Of a stretch of DNA of 64,000 bases, positions 35,764 through 44,909 are shown one piece after another. The stretch is from Roseococcus suduntuyensis (GTDB lineage: Bacteria > Pseudomonadota > Alphaproteobacteria > Acetobacterales > Acetobacteraceae), in contig NZ_JACIDJ010000001.1 in assembly GCF_014196305.1 (NCBI RefSeq), forward strand, positions 124,001 through 188,000, written 5' to 3'. Under the pieces are notes generated by a model. The model had not been told where the DNA came from and searched no databases. It saw nothing but the letters and a program-made list of their open reading frames with translations. The number at the start of each line of letters is the position of its first letter. Position 1 is the stretch's first letter. A program made the position numbers and the translations under genes.

Positions 35764-36743
35764 GCGCCGCCTTCGAACTGCGCGGCCTCACCGCCGCCGT
35801 GCCGGGCGAGAAGGCCGCCATACGCCTGGTCGAGGATGTCTCGCTGCACGTCCACGCCGGCGAAACCCTGGCCGTGGTGGGCGAGAGCGGCTCGGGCAAG
35901 ACGGTCACCTTCACCTCGGCGCTCGGGCTGCTGCCCAAGCCCGGCCGCGTCATCGCGGGGCAGGCACTGCTGGAGGGCGTGGACCTTCTCACCCTCGGCC
36001 CCGAGGCGTTGCGCCGCATGCGGGGCGCGCGCATCGGCATGGTCTTCCAGGACCCGCTGACCGGCCTCAACCCCGTCTTCCGCGTCGGCGCGCAGATCGC
36101 GGAGGTGCTGCGCGCGCACCTGCCCCTCTCGCGCCAGGCCGCCCGCGACCGCGCGGTGGAGTTGCTGGCGCGCGTACAGATCCCCGACCCGGCGCGGCGT
36201 GTGGACGACTACCCGCACCAGTTTTCCGGCGGCATGCGCCAGCGCGTGCTGACGGCCATGGCCATCGCGCTCGGCCCGCGCGTGCTCATCGCGGATGAGC
36301 CGACCACGGCGCTCGACGTGACGGTGCAGGCCCAGGTGCTCGACCTGCTGGGCGACCTGCGCGACGCGGATGGCATGGCGATGGTGCTGATCACGCATGA
36401 CCTCGGCGTGGTGGCGCGCCAGGCGGATCGCGTGGCCGTGATGTATGCCGGCCGCGTGGTGGAGACGGGCACGGTGGCCGAAGTCTTCGCCGCGCCGCGC
36501 CACCCCTACACCATCGCGCTGTTCCGCAGCATTCCGGACATCGAGGCGCCGCCGGGCACGCAGCTCGCGCCCATCGCGGGCAGCCCGCCCGAGCCCGCGC
36601 GCCGGCCCGCGGGCTGCGCCTTCGCGCCGCGCTGCTTCGCCGCCTCCGAGGCGGCCGGCTGCCACGCCACGCGCCCGCCGCTGACGGGCACGGGCCATGC
36701 CGCCGCCTGCCACCGACAGGGCGCGCTGGAGATCGCGGCATGA
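35760..36743 (+). CDS. ABC transporter ATPase, DppD/OppD type
   Basis: This 327-residue ATPase has Walker [10 protein letters not shown], signature FSGGMRQRV, Walker [13 protein letters not shown] and the H-loop ITHDLGVVA. The oligopeptide-type C-terminal extension ends with [19 protein letters not shown], whose cysteines fit the Fe-S-like motif of this family. It starts with GTG inside the permease stop (GTGA) and overlaps the second ATPase by four bases. Confidence 0.93.
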   Translation: MSAAFELRGLTAAVPGEKAAIRLVEDVSLHVHAGETLAVVGESGSGKTVTFTSALGLLPKPGRVIAGQALLEGVDLLTLGPEALRRMRGARIGMVFQDPLTGLNPVFRVGAQIAEVLRAHLPLSRQAARDRAVELLARVQIPDPARRVDDYPHQFSGGMRQRVLTAMAIALGPRVLIADEPTTALDVTVQAQVLDLLGDLRDADGMAMVLITHDLGVVARQADRVAVMYAGRVVETGTVAEVFAAPRHPYTIALFRSIPDIEAPPGTQLAPIAGSPPEPARRPAGCAFAPRCFAASEAAGCHATRPPLTGTGHAAACHRQGALEIAA

Positions 36744-37771
36744 GCGCGCTGCTGGACGTGCGGGACCTTCGCAAGACCTTCGGCGGCGGCCAGACGCTGT
36801 TCGGCGCGCCGCGGCCGGAGGTGCGCGCGGTGGACGGAATCTCCTTCACCCTGGCGCGCGGCGAGACGCTGGGTCTTGTGGGCGAGACCGGCAGCGGCAA
36901 GAGCACGCTGGGCCGCCTGGTGCTGCGCCTGATCGAGCCGAGCGCGGGCCAAGTGCGCTTCGAGGACACCGACGTCACCGCCGCCTCCACCCGCGCGCTG
37001 CGCGCCATGCGGCCGCGCATGCAGATGGTGTTCCAGGACCCCTATGGCTCGATCGACCCGCGCATGACGGCGGGCGCCATCATCGCCGAGCCGATGACGG
37101 CGCATGGCGTGGGCCGGGCGGAGGCGGCGGGCCGCGCCGCGCGGCTGCTGGCGCAGGTCGGGCTGTCGCCGGCCATGGCGGCGCGCTACCCGCATGAATT
37201 CTCGGGCGGGCAGCGGCAGCGCATCGGCATCGCGCGCGCCATTGCGCTCGACCCCTCGCTGGTGGTGCTGGATGAGCCGGTGAGCGCGCTCGACGTCTCG
37301 GTGCAGGCGCAGATCCTGAACCTGCTGGCGGAGATCCAGGCGCGCTCCGGCGTGGCGTTCCTGTTCATCGCGCATGACCTGGGCGTGGTGCGCCATGTGA
37401 GCGACCGCGTGGCCGTGATGTATCTCGGCCGCGTGGTGGAGATGGCGCCGCGCGATGCGCTCTATGGCGCGCCGCTTCACCCCTACACCGTCTCGCTGCT
37501 GGCCGCCGTGCCGCGGCCCGACCCGCTGAAGGAGCGCAACCGCCCGCGCATCCGCCCCATCGGCGAGATCGGCAGCGCGGCCTCGCTTCCCACCGGCTGC
37601 CGTTTCCACCCGCGCTGCCCGCGCGCGCGCCTGGTGGCCGCGCGCGGCGGCGACACGGTGGAGGCGGAGGGCACGCGCCTGCCCAGCGCCTGCGTGCGGC
37701 AGGACCCGCTGCTGGCGCCGGCGGGCGGCGCCGCGCATCTCGCCGCCTGCCATTTCCCCCACGAGGATTGA
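36740..37771 (+). CDS. ABC transporter ATPase, DppF/OppF type
   Basis: This 343-residue ATPase has Walker A GETGSGKST, signature FSGGQRQRIG, Walker B VVLDEPVSALDVS and the H-loop IAHDLGVVRHVS. The C-terminal extension contains TGCRFHPRCPRARLV. It completes a five-component uptake system (binding protein, two permeases, two ATPases). It is followed after 11 bases by an isochorismatase-family gene that appears to share the transcript. Confidence 0.93.
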   Translation: MSALLDVRDLRKTFGGGQTLFGAPRPEVRAVDGISFTLARGETLGLVGETGSGKSTLGRLVLRLIEPSAGQVRFEDTDVTAASTRALRAMRPRMQMVFQDPYGSIDPRMTAGAIIAEPMTAHGVGRAEAAGRAARLLAQVGLSPAMAARYPHEFSGGQRQRIGIARAIALDPSLVVLDEPVSALDVSVQAQILNLLAEIQARSGVAFLFIAHDLGVVRHVSDRVAVMYLGRVVEMAPRDALYGAPLHPYTVSLLAAVPRPDPLKERNRPRIRPIGEIGSAASLPTGCRFHPRCPRARLVAARGGDTVEAEGTRLPSACVRQDPLLAPAGGAAHLAACHFPHED

Positions 37772-37782
37772 GAGGAACCCCC

Positions 37783-38427
37783 ATGGCCGCCACGCGCGAG
37801 CAGAACTATGTCGGCGTCTTCGATGGCAAGGTGGGCTACGGCACGCGCCCGGCGGTGGTCGTCATCGACTTCACCCTGGCCTACACCACGCCCGGCTCGC
37901 CCTTCTTCGCCGAGGGCGTGGTGCGCGCGGTGGCCGACACCGTCCCGCTGCTGGCGGCGGCGCGCGCGGCGGGCGTGCCGGTGATCCACACACGGGTGGA
38001 ATACCACCCCTCCGGCGCCGATGGCGGCTGGTTCGTCCGCAAGGTGCCCGCGCTGCGCAAGATGGTGGCGGGCGAGCCACTGGCGCAGATCGACCCCAAG
38101 GTGGCCCCCCTGCCCGAGGAGGTGGTGCTGGTGAAGCAATACCCCAGCCCCTTCTTCGGCACGCCGCTCGGCCCCATGCTCGCGGCCATGGGCGTGGACA
38201 CCTTGATCCTGGCCGGCTGCTCGACCAGCGGCTGCGTGCGCGCCGGCGCGCTGGACGGCGTGCAGCACGGCTATCGCGTCATCGTCCCGCGCGAATGCGT
38301 GGGCGACCGGCATGACGGCCCGCATGACGCGAACCTGTTCGACATCCACGCGAAATACGGCGACGTTGTGAGCCGCGAGGAGGTCGTGTCCTATCTCACC
38401 GGCCTGCCCCGCGGCGCCGCGACATGA
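37783..38427 (+). CDS. Isochorismatase-family cysteine hydrolase
   Basis: This 214-residue protein has the family triad: aspartate 29 (VVIDF), lysine 118 (VLVKQY) and nucleophile cysteine 151 in GCSTSGCVRA. The length, opening (NYVGVFDGKVGYGTRPAVVVIDF) and FFGTPLG segment resemble N-carbamoylsarcosine amidohydrolase and maleamate amidohydrolase, so an amide-bond hydrolysis is likely. The ATG at 37783 follows AGAGGAACC. Its place right after the ABC genes suggests it processes the imported compound. Confidence 0.87.
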   Translation: MAATREQNYVGVFDGKVGYGTRPAVVVIDFTLAYTTPGSPFFAEGVVRAVADTVPLLAAARAAGVPVIHTRVEYHPSGADGGWFVRKVPALRKMVAGEPLAQIDPKVAPLPEEVVLVKQYPSPFFGTPLGPMLAAMGVDTLILAGCSTSGCVRAGALDGVQHGYRVIVPRECVGDRHDGPHDANLFDIHAKYGDVVSREEVVSYLTGLPRGAAT

Positions 38428-38442
38428 GGGAAGGAAAACCAG

Positions 38443-39252
38443 ATGGACCACACCGCCACGGCCGATGACGCGATCCGCGTCTACTGGATGACCGGCTGTT
38501 CCTCCTGCCTCCGCACGAAGGAATTCCTGCAGAAGCACGGGGTGCCCTTCCTCTCGCGCAACGTGCTGGAGGATGAGAGCGCCTATGCGGAGCTGGAACG
38601 CTTCGGCCTGAAGCAGGTGCCGATCGTCACGCGCGGGGCGGAATGGGTGAATGGCCAGGTGCTGCGCGATGTCGCGCGGCTCTGCGACATCACCTATGGC
38701 GAGGTCCGCATGCTGCCGGTGGAGGTGATGCGCGCGCGCCTCGACGCCGTGCTGGCCGGCGCCGCGCGCTTCCTGGCCCAGATGCCCGACGAGGCGCTGG
38801 CGCGGATGCTGCCCAACCGCCCGCGCAGCTTCGCCGAGCTCGGCTGGCACATCGCCAACATCGCCGATGCCTTCCTGGAGCATGAGGACGGCATCCCGCT
38901 CACCTTCGACAGCTACATGCGCGTGCCCATGCCCGCGCAGAGCGGCCGCGACCAGCTCATCGCCTATTGCGAGGAGATGCGCCGGCGCATGTCCGAATGG
39001 TTCGGCGGCCCGGGCGCGGATTGCGACTGGTCCAGGCGCGCGGATGTCTATTACGGCGAGCAGACCATGCATGAGTTCCTGGAACGCACCGTCTGGCACG
39101 CCGGCCAGCATGTCCGGCAGCTGATGTGGGTGCTGGAGGGGCTGGGCATCGCGCCCGACCGGCCGCTCGGGCCCGAGACCTTCGCGGGCCTGCCCATGCC
39201 GGAGAAGGTCTGGGACGAGGCCGACCCGGCGAAGCTGCGCCGCGCCCCCTGA
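38443..39252 (+). CDS. Glutaredoxin-DinB fusion protein
   Basis: This 269-residue protein joins two folds. Residues 10-90 are a glutaredoxin/thioredoxin fold with redox motif C19-S-S-C22 and cis-proline P60 (KQVPIV). Residues 95-250 are a DinB-like four-helix bundle with histidines H136 (ELGWHIAN), H219 and H223 (VWHAGQH) at the metal-binding positions. DinB-family enzymes include thiol-dependent transferases and maleylpyruvate isomerase, so a thiol-transfer or isomerase role using glutathione is plausible. It is the last gene of the transport operon, 15 bases after the amidohydrolase-type gene. The exact reaction is unknown. Confidence 0.82.
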   Translation: MDHTATADDAIRVYWMTGCSSCLRTKEFLQKHGVPFLSRNVLEDESAYAELERFGLKQVPIVTRGAEWVNGQVLRDVARLCDITYGEVRMLPVEVMRARLDAVLAGAARFLAQMPDEALARMLPNRPRSFAELGWHIANIADAFLEHEDGIPLTFDSYMRVPMPAQSGRDQLIAYCEEMRRRMSEWFGGPGADCDWSRRADVYYGEQTMHEFLERTVWHAGQHVRQLMWVLEGLGIAPDRPLGPETFAGLPMPEKVWDEADPAKLRRAP

Positions 39253-39263
39253 TCCCGGCCAGT

Positions 39264-39950
39264 TCAGCGGCAGCTGCGCCAGCTTCCCATGTCGAAGTGG
39301 AAGTGGTCGGCATGCGCGGCGTTGTAGTCCGGGCCGAGCACGGCGCGGAACCAGCGGCAGGCGCCGTCGCGCACGCCGCGCAGGAAGGCGGCCTCCGGCC
39401 CCGTGCCACCCCAGTCGCGCAGCAGCCGCACCTCGCGCCCGTCGCGCAGCGTGAAGCCCGCGATGTCGATCGCGTTGGCCGTCGCATGCTGGCTGCGCCG
39501 GCCGGCCCTGGCGTGGTTCACGTTGCGGCAATTGGTGGTGCCGAGGTGGCGCACGCCGCTGACCTCCGTGCCCAGATGCGCGCGCGCCGCCGGCTGCAGG
39601 CTGTGCCGCTCGAACAGCACCCAGGCGGCGGCCATGCGGCAGGTCACCACCGGGTTGGCCGGCTGCAGGCGCGCTTCGCCGGGCAGCAGCATGGCGTTCT
39701 CGATCGCGCAGCCGACATCTGAGGGGCGGTCGGGCACGCGCCGCGGCGTCATGCCGGAGGCGGCGAAGGCGGCGAAGCAGGCCTCCGGCTCCCACGCCAG
39801 GCGCCGCAGCTTCAAATCGGTCATCCAGCCTGGCGCGGCGCTGAAGTCGAGCGGCGCGCGCGGGTCCCATTCGGGCGGGAGGTGCCGCAGCGCGAAGAAG
39901 GCGGCGCCGGCCAGGGCCAGCAGAAGCAGCAAGAGAATGAGCAGTCGCAT
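39264..39950 (-). CDS. Extensin-like C-terminal domain protein
   Basis: This 228-residue protein has an N-terminal membrane anchor or signal (MRLLILLLLLLALAGAAFFAL) and the extensin-C domain: DVGCAIENAMLL, NPVVTCRMAAAWVLFERHSL, CRNVNHARAGRRSQHATANAIDIAGF and HADHFHFDMG. The histidine/aspartate pattern resembles LAS/VanY-type zinc peptidases, so a cell-wall peptidase role is possible. It lies 40 bases downstream of an ABC permease gene on the same strand and only 11 bases from the converging fusion gene. Confidence 0.85.
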   Translation of the reverse strand: MRLLILLLLLLALAGAAFFALRHLPPEWDPRAPLDFSAAPGWMTDLKLRRLAWEPEACFAAFAASGMTPRRVPDRPSDVGCAIENAMLLPGEARLQPANPVVTCRMAAAWVLFERHSLQPAARAHLGTEVSGVRHLGTTNCRNVNHARAGRRSQHATANAIDIAGFTLRDGREVRLLRDWGGTGPEAAFLRGVRDGACRWFRAVLGPDYNAAHADHFHFDMGSWRSCR

Positions 39951-39990
39951 CCGGAAGATATGGCCCCGCCGGGGGCAATCGCACCCCTCC

Positions 39991-40794
39991 TCAGCCCCGC
40001 CCCTGCTCCCGCAGCCGGTCGCCCAGCAGGGTGCAGGCCAGCACGACGGAGAGAATGGCCGCGCCCGGGCCGGCCACCAGCCACCAGCGGTGCAGCGCCG
40101 TCGCTCCCTCGGCCACCATCAACCCCCACTCCGGCGCGGGCGGCGGCGCGCCCAGGCCCACGAAGCTCAGCCCGGCCCCCAGCAGGATCACCTGCCCCAA
40201 ATCCAGCGGCAGCGCGACCAGGATGGGCGTCGTGCACAGCGGCACCACATGCCGGCGCAGGATGGTGGCCGGCGTGGAGCCCACCGTCACCGCGGCCTGG
40301 ACATGCTCCATCCGCATCACGCCGCGCACCTGCGCCCGCATGAATCGCAGGTAGATGGGCCACCACACCGCCAGCATCGCCAGCCCCGCATTGAGCAGCC
40401 CCGGCCCCAGCGTCGCCGCCACGGCCAGCGCCAGCAGCACGGGCGGGAAGGCCAGCGCGATGTCGGCCGCGCGCGACAGCAGCCAATCCGCCGCCCCGCC
40501 CAGGAAGCCCGCGATGGCGCCCAGCAGCACGCCAAGGGCCGCGGCCCCCAGCACCACGCAGGCAGCCAGCGGCAGCGACAGCCGCGCCCCGTGCAGGGTG
40601 CGCGACAGCACGCAGCGCCCCAGCGCGTCCGTCCCCAGCGGGAAGGCGCCGCCGGGCGGCTGGAAGCGGCGGCCCACGCTCTCGGTCGGGTCGGGCAGCC
40701 CCCACCAGGGCACGCTGATGGCCGTGACCACCCAGAAGCCCAGTACCAGCAGGGCCAGGAGGGCGGCGGGCGAGGCCAGCGCGCGGCGCCACAC
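39991..40794 (-). CDS. ABC transporter permease, DppC type (second, incomplete operon)
   Basis: This 267-residue permease has the DppC-type opening with PWWGLPDPTE and PLGTDALGRCVLSRTLHGARLSL. The EAA loop is MRMEHVQAAVTVGSTPATILRRHVVPLCTTPILVALP. The start is a GTG at 40794, three bases after the stop of the partner permease. Unlike the first operon, no ATPase genes follow; the next gene is the extensin-like one. It may therefore depend on ATPases from elsewhere, or be a remnant. Confidence 0.87.
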   Translation of the reverse strand: MWRRALASPAALLALLVLGFWVVTAISVPWWGLPDPTESVGRRFQPPGGAFPLGTDALGRCVLSRTLHGARLSLPLAACVVLGAAALGVLLGAIAGFLGGAADWLLSRAADIALAFPPVLLALAVAATLGPGLLNAGLAMLAVWWPIYLRFMRAQVRGVMRMEHVQAAVTVGSTPATILRRHVVPLCTTPILVALPLDLGQVILLGAGLSFVGLGAPPPAPEWGLMVAEGATALHRWWLVAGPGAAILSVVLACTLLGDRLREQGRG

Positions 40795-40797
40795 CCC

Positions 40798-41805
40798 TCA
40801 ACGGTCCCGCAGGCGCGGGTCGAGCCAGGCTTGCCCCGCATCGGCCACCACGCCGCTGAGCGCCAGCGCCACGCCGCCCAGCATGGTCACCGCCATGATC
40901 GCCGGGTAATCGAGGGTGGGGGCCGATTCCAGCGCATAGGCGCCGACGCCCGGCCAGGCGAAGACCGTCTCGGTCAGCACCGCCCCGGCCACCAGCGTGG
41001 CGAAGGAGAGGCTGATCAAGGTCAGCGCGGGCACCATCGCGTTGGGCAGGGCGTGGTCCAGCAGCAGCCGCCCCTCGCTCAACCCGCGCGAGCGCGCGGC
41101 GACGATGTGGAAGCGCGCCAGTTCCTCGATCAGCGTGGCGCGCAGCAGCCGCGCCACCAGCGCCGCGATGCCCCAGCCCAGGGCGGCGGCGGGCAGCACG
41201 AGACGGCGCGCCGCGTCCCGCCAGACCGCCCAATCCATCGCCAAGGCCGCATCCACCAGCAGAAGACCCGTCCACACGGGCGGCGGCGTCAGCCGCGCGT
41301 CGAGCCGCCCCGGCCCCGGCAGCCAGTCGAGCCAGCTGGCGAAGACCCACAGGAACAGCAGCCCCGCGAGAAAGACCGGAATGGACACGCCCGCCGAGGC
41401 GAAGCCGCGCACCGCCTGGTCCAGCAGCCCATGCGGCCAGCGCGCGCTCAGCAGCGCCAGCGCAGCCCCCACCAGCGTGCCCAGCAGCGTGGCCGCCAGC
41501 ACCAGTTCGAGGGTCGCGGGCAGCCGCTCGGCCAGATCGGTGCCCACCGGCCGGCGCGTGCGGAAGGAGGTGCCGAAATCGCCCTGCGCGGCATTGGCCA
41601 CATGGCGCAGGAACTGCACCGCCACCGGCCGGTCCAGCCCCCATTGCGCGCGGGCGGCGGCGACCACGGCCGGGTCCTCCATGGCGCGCTCGCCCACGAT
41701 GGCGATCACGGGGTCCACGCCGGTGGCGCGGGAGAGGCCGAAGCTGACCGCCGCGATGCCCAGCAGCAGGACGGGCAGCAGCAGCAGGCGCTGGATCAGG
41801 ACCAC
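40798..41805 (-). CDS. ABC transporter permease, DppB type (second, incomplete operon)
   Basis: This 335-residue permease starts with GTG at 41805 (VLIQRLLLLPVLLLGIAAVSFGLSRATGVDP), has DppB-like segments and the EAA loop LIEELARFHIVAARSRGLSEGRLLLDHALPNAMVPALTLISLSF. It lies 16 bases after the stop of the broken binding-protein gene, so it was originally the second gene of that operon. Confidence 0.88.
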   Translation of the reverse strand: MVLIQRLLLLPVLLLGIAAVSFGLSRATGVDPVIAIVGERAMEDPAVVAAARAQWGLDRPVAVQFLRHVANAAQGDFGTSFRTRRPVGTDLAERLPATLELVLAATLLGTLVGAALALLSARWPHGLLDQAVRGFASAGVSIPVFLAGLLFLWVFASWLDWLPGPGRLDARLTPPPVWTGLLLVDAALAMDWAVWRDAARRLVLPAAALGWGIAALVARLLRATLIEELARFHIVAARSRGLSEGRLLLDHALPNAMVPALTLISLSFATLVAGAVLTETVFAWPGVGAYALESAPTLDYPAIMAVTMLGGVALALSGVVADAGQAWLDPRLRDR

Positions 41806-41821
41806 CTCGGCGAGGCCCCCC

Positions 41822-42487
41822 TCAACGGGGACGGATCTCGGCCAGCGGCAGGTTGCAGCAGGTGCTGTAGCGCACGCCCTGCAAGCCCGGACGATGCGCG
41901 ATGACGAGGTCCGGCGAGAGCAGCGGCAGTATGATCCGGTCGCCCATCATGGAGCGCGCGACGGCCTGGAAGGCGGCCTCGCGCTCGCCCTCCGGCGCGG
42001 CGAGGGCGCGGGTCAGCAGCCCGCGCAACTCCGCGTTGGCGATGGAAGACAGGTTGCCGCCGCCCGCGCGGGTGAACCAGGGCGTGCCCTCCATGATGCC
42101 GAAGAAGTTCACATACTGCGCCGAGCCGAAATAGTCGGGCGCGTAGTAGCCGATGGTCATGGGCAATTGCGCCGCGCGCATCTGCTGCACCCAGACGGGG
42201 AAGGTGGCGGGCTGCAGCCGCAGCCGGATGCCCACCCGGCCCAGATCCTGCTGGAGCCGCTGCGCGACCAGCGACATGTCCGCGCCATAGCTGTTGATGG
42301 CGGGGAAGGTGAAATCCACGTCGAAGCCACGCCCATGGCCGGCGGCGGCGAGCATCTGCCGCGCGCGCGCCACGTCGGTGCCCGGCACCTCCAGCCCCGC
42401 ACTGCCCGGGAAGCCGTTGGGGATGGGGCTGGCCTGCGGCTTGCCCGCGCCGCCCAGCACGAACTCGATCATGGCCGCGCGGAAATG
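41822..42487 (-). pseudogene. C-terminal remnant of a peptide-type substrate-binding protein
   Basis: Only about 215-220 residues of an SBP_bac_5 protein remain (normal length about 520). The fragment begins near RAAMIEFVLGGAGKPQASPIPNGFPG, a region normally two-thirds along the protein, and continues to a normal C terminus (MMGDRIILPLLSPDLVIAHRPG). There is no export signal, so it cannot work as a binding protein. The homology stops around 42487-42505, immediately before the left copy of the long direct repeat, which points to loss of the 5' part by the rearrangement that created the 42.5-57.9 kb segment. Reading up to an ATG at 42472 is possible, but the product would be non-functional. Confidence 0.82.
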
Positions 42488-42511
42488 CCCTGAGCCTAGC
42501 GCGGCATAAAT

Positions 42512-42710
42512 AATGAAATTTCAACAAGATAGAGCTTGAGGGTGAAATCACCCCACCCCGAGCCTCGGAGACTTGTGCGCCTCCGGAGAGCGATTTCCGG
42601 GATCGTTGCGTTCTCCAACCCTCAAGCCATAGCGACAAAACCCCAGGAAATCTGCGGTTCACGGCACCATCAGCGGATAGGAAATGTGAGGTTGGAAAGC
42701 CGACTGGAGC
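42512..42710. repeat. Left copy of the approximately 200-bp direct repeat
   Basis: It aligns with 57702-57905 almost end to end, including a 36-base exact match (42593-42628 with 57788-57823). It carries an inverted repeat, GCTTGAGGGT at 42534-42543 and ACCCTCAAGC at 42618-42627, that is conserved in the other copy. Just beyond it (42704-42735, minus strand) is GGTTGGAATCC, one base from the T-loop region of tRNA-Gly, as if a tRNA 3' end had once stood here. The remaining DNA to 43035 holds no gene, only the candidate kdp control site. Confidence 0.85.
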
Positions 42711-42928
42711 AGCGGTGGGAACCGGATTCCAACCTGCTCTGGTGTTAGTGAGACGCGTCTCGGCAGCCGAGAGTGTTCGCCTGCGGTGACTCAACCGGCT
42801 TGAGCCTGAGTTTTATGCTGGCGGTAGGGGGCTCGTTCGTGATCGCCCCGTGAGGCTTTGGTGCAAGCATCGCGCCCATGCGGCGGCGCCTTGCGCCGGC
42901 CGGAACAAGCCCACACGCCAGCCCAGCC

Positions 42929-42945
42929 TTTACGCTACCCTTACG
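42929..42945 (+). promoter_or_regulatory. Candidate KdpE-box direct repeat upstream of kdp
   Basis: TTTACG at 42929 and CTTACG at 42940 form a direct repeat spaced 11 bases apart, one helical turn. This resembles the TTTATA/TTTACA arrangement of the E. coli KdpE operator. It lies about 90 bases before the first small gene of the kdp cluster. It is a pattern match only. Confidence 0.4.
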
Positions 42946-43035
42946 GGCTCAGCCAGAAATCCGAATAGCGCCTTTGCGCCTACCGGGCGGATGGTCACCC
43001 TGACCCGGGCGCCCTTCGTCCGGGAGGGAGCCACC

Positions 43036-43119
43036 ATGCTTGATGTCCTTCTCCTCCTCCTCGGCCTCGGCGCCTTCGCGCTGATGGGCCTCTACGCCCG
43101 CGCCTGCGCCCGGGTCTGA
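43036..43119 (+). CDS. 27-residue membrane mini-protein preceding kdpF
   Basis: MLDVLLLLLGLGAFALMGLY followed by ARACARV is a single hydrophobic helix with a short positive end. GGGAGGGAGCCACC gives it a strong ribosome site, better than that of kdpF. It precedes kdpF by seven bases and reads in the same direction, so it is very likely translated as part of the kdp mRNA. A similar tiny protein is seen upstream of kdpF in other alphaproteobacteria, from memory. By analogy with KdpF it may stabilise the KdpABC complex. Confidence 0.6.
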   Translation: MLDVLLLLLGLGAFALMGLYARACARV

Positions 43120-43126
43120 CGCCGCC

Positions 43127-43213
43127 ATGCTGGACCTTATTCTCGGCGGCGCCGTCGCGGCGGGCCTGCTCGGCTACCTCGTCTGGGCGCTGCTGCGGCC
43201 GGAGGATCTGTGA
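43127..43213 (+). CDS. kdpF: K+-transporting ATPase small subunit KdpF
   Basis: This 28-residue single-helix protein ([28 protein letters not shown]) has the KdpF pattern, including the closing LLRPE. KdpF sits beside KdpA and stabilises the potassium-pumping complex. Its TGA overlaps the ATG of kdpA (TGATG at 43211-43215), which explains the close coupling. Confidence 0.88.
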   Translation: MLDLILGGAVAAGLLGYLVWALLRPEDL

Positions 43214-44898
43214 TGACCCTGATCGGCTGGGCGCAGATCGCCTTTCTCCTCACCCTCGTGCTCGCCACGGCCGTGCCGCTGGGGCGCTACATCGCGGCCG
43301 TGGCTGAGGGGCGAGTGGGCTTCCTGCGACCTCTCGAAACCGGTTTTTACCGCACCGCCGGCGTGGACCCGGCACAGGGCATGGGCTGGCAGCGCTACGT
43401 GCTGGCCATGCTGGCGCTGAATGCGGCGGGGTTCCTGCTGCTGTATGCGCTGTTGCGCGCACAGGCCTGGCTGCCGCTGAACCCGGCGGAGCTGCCGGGC
43501 CTCTCGCCCTGGCTCGCCTTCAACACCGCCATCAGCTTCGTCACCAATACCAACTGGCAGGCCTATAGCGGTGAGACGGCAATGTCGCACCTCAGCCAGA
43601 TGGCTGGGCTGGCAGTCCAGAACTTCCTCTCCGCCGCCACCGGCATTGCGCTGGCACTGGCGCTGACGCGCGCCCTGGCGGCGGGTGGTGTGCAGGCGCT
43701 GGGGAATTTCTGGGCCGATCTGGTGCGCATCACGCTCTACCTGCTGCTGCCGCTGGCCCTTCTGTTGGGCATGCTGCTGGTGGCGCAGGGCGTGCCCCAG
43801 ACACTGTCCGCCGGCGCCACGCTCGAAGGTGGCGAGGTGCTGCCCCTCGGTCCCGCCGCCTTCCAGGTCGCGATCAAGCAGCTCGGCACCAATGGGGGCG
43901 GCTTCTTCGGCGTGAACTCCGCGCACCCGTTCGAGAACCCGACGGCCATCACCAACCTGCTGCAGCTCTGGGCCATCCTCGCCCTTCCCTTCGCGCTGAC
44001 ACTCACCTTCGGGCGCATGGTGGGCGACATGCGCCAGGGCTGGGCGCTGTCCGCCGTGATGATGCTTTTCGTCATCGCCGGCACGGCCTTGGCCTACGCC
44101 GCCGAGGCCGCGGGCAACCCGCTGCACATCGCGGCCGGCCTCAACCCCGCCGATGGCAACATGGAGGGCAAGGAGGTGCGGCATGGCATCGCGCTCTCCG
44201 CGCTGTGGGCCGTGGCCACCACCGGTGCCTCAAATGGCAGCGTCAACGCCATGCATGACAGCTTCACGCCGCTTGGCGGCTTGGTGCCGATGTTCCTCAT
44301 CCAGCTGGGTGAGGTTCTGCCGGGCGGCGTCGGCTCCGGGCTTTATGGCATCATGGTCTTCGTGCTGCTGGCGGTGTTCGTGGCCGGGCTGATGGTGGGG
44401 CGCACGCCCGAATACCTCGGCAAGAAGATCCAGGCGCGCGAGGTGAAGCTCGCCATGTTGGCGGTGCTGGTGGTGCCGCTCTGCGTGCTGGGGTTCAGCG
44501 CGGTGGCGGCGGTGCTGCCGGCCGCACTCGCCAGCGTGCAGGATGCCGGGCCGCACGGGCTCTCCGAGATTCTCTACGCCTACTCCTCGGCGGCGGGGAA
44601 CAACGGCTCGGCCTTCGCGGGGCTGACGGCCGACACGCCCTACATGAACACCACGCTCGGCATCGCCATGCTGTTGGGCCGCTACGCCATCATCGTGCCG
44701 GTGCTGGCCATCGCGGGCAGCCTGGCGGCCAAGCCGCGCGCGCCGGATTCCGCCGGCAGCTTCCCCACGCATGGCCCGCTCTTCGTGGGGCTCCTGAGCG
44801 GCATCATCCTGATCCTGGGCGGGCTGCAATTCCTGCCCGCGCTCTTCCTCGGACCCGTCGCGGAGCATTTCGCGCTGATGGCCGGCCAGACCTTCTGA
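43213..44898 (+). CDS. kdpA: K+-transporting ATPase channel subunit KdpA
   Basis: This 561-residue polytopic subunit selects potassium with four channel-like repeats. Filter-like loops are visible: [55 protein letters not shown] and [12 protein letters not shown]. The start is the ATG at 43213, overlapping the kdpF stop, and the length is normal for the family. It works with KdpB, which hydrolyses ATP, in high-affinity potassium uptake. Confidence 0.97.
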   Translation: MTLIGWAQIAFLLTLVLATAVPLGRYIAAVAEGRVGFLRPLETGFYRTAGVDPAQGMGWQRYVLAMLALNAAGFLLLYALLRAQAWLPLNPAELPGLSPWLAFNTAISFVTNTNWQAYSGETAMSHLSQMAGLAVQNFLSAATGIALALALTRALAAGGVQALGNFWADLVRITLYLLLPLALLLGMLLVAQGVPQTLSAGATLEGGEVLPLGPAAFQVAIKQLGTNGGGFFGVNSAHPFENPTAITNLLQLWAILALPFALTLTFGRMVGDMRQGWALSAVMMLFVIAGTALAYAAEAAGNPLHIAAGLNPADGNMEGKEVRHGIALSALWAVATTGASNGSVNAMHDSFTPLGGLVPMFLIQLGEVLPGGVGSGLYGIMVFVLLAVFVAGLMVGRTPEYLGKKIQAREVKLAMLAVLVVPLCVLGFSAVAAVLPAALASVQDAGPHGLSEILYAYSSAAGNNGSAFAGLTADTPYMNTTLGIAMLLGRYAIIVPVLAIAGSLAAKPRAPDSAGSFPTHGPLFVGLLSGIILILGGLQFLPALFLGPVAEHFALMAGQTF

Positions 44899-44909
44899 GG
44901 CACCCTGAC

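Noticed and set aside
42704-42736. A second tRNA gene at the left repeat
   Set aside because: Only a T-loop-like GGTTGGAATCC and a CCA-like end are present; no acceptor, D-arm or anticodon arm can be folded, so it is at most a remnant.
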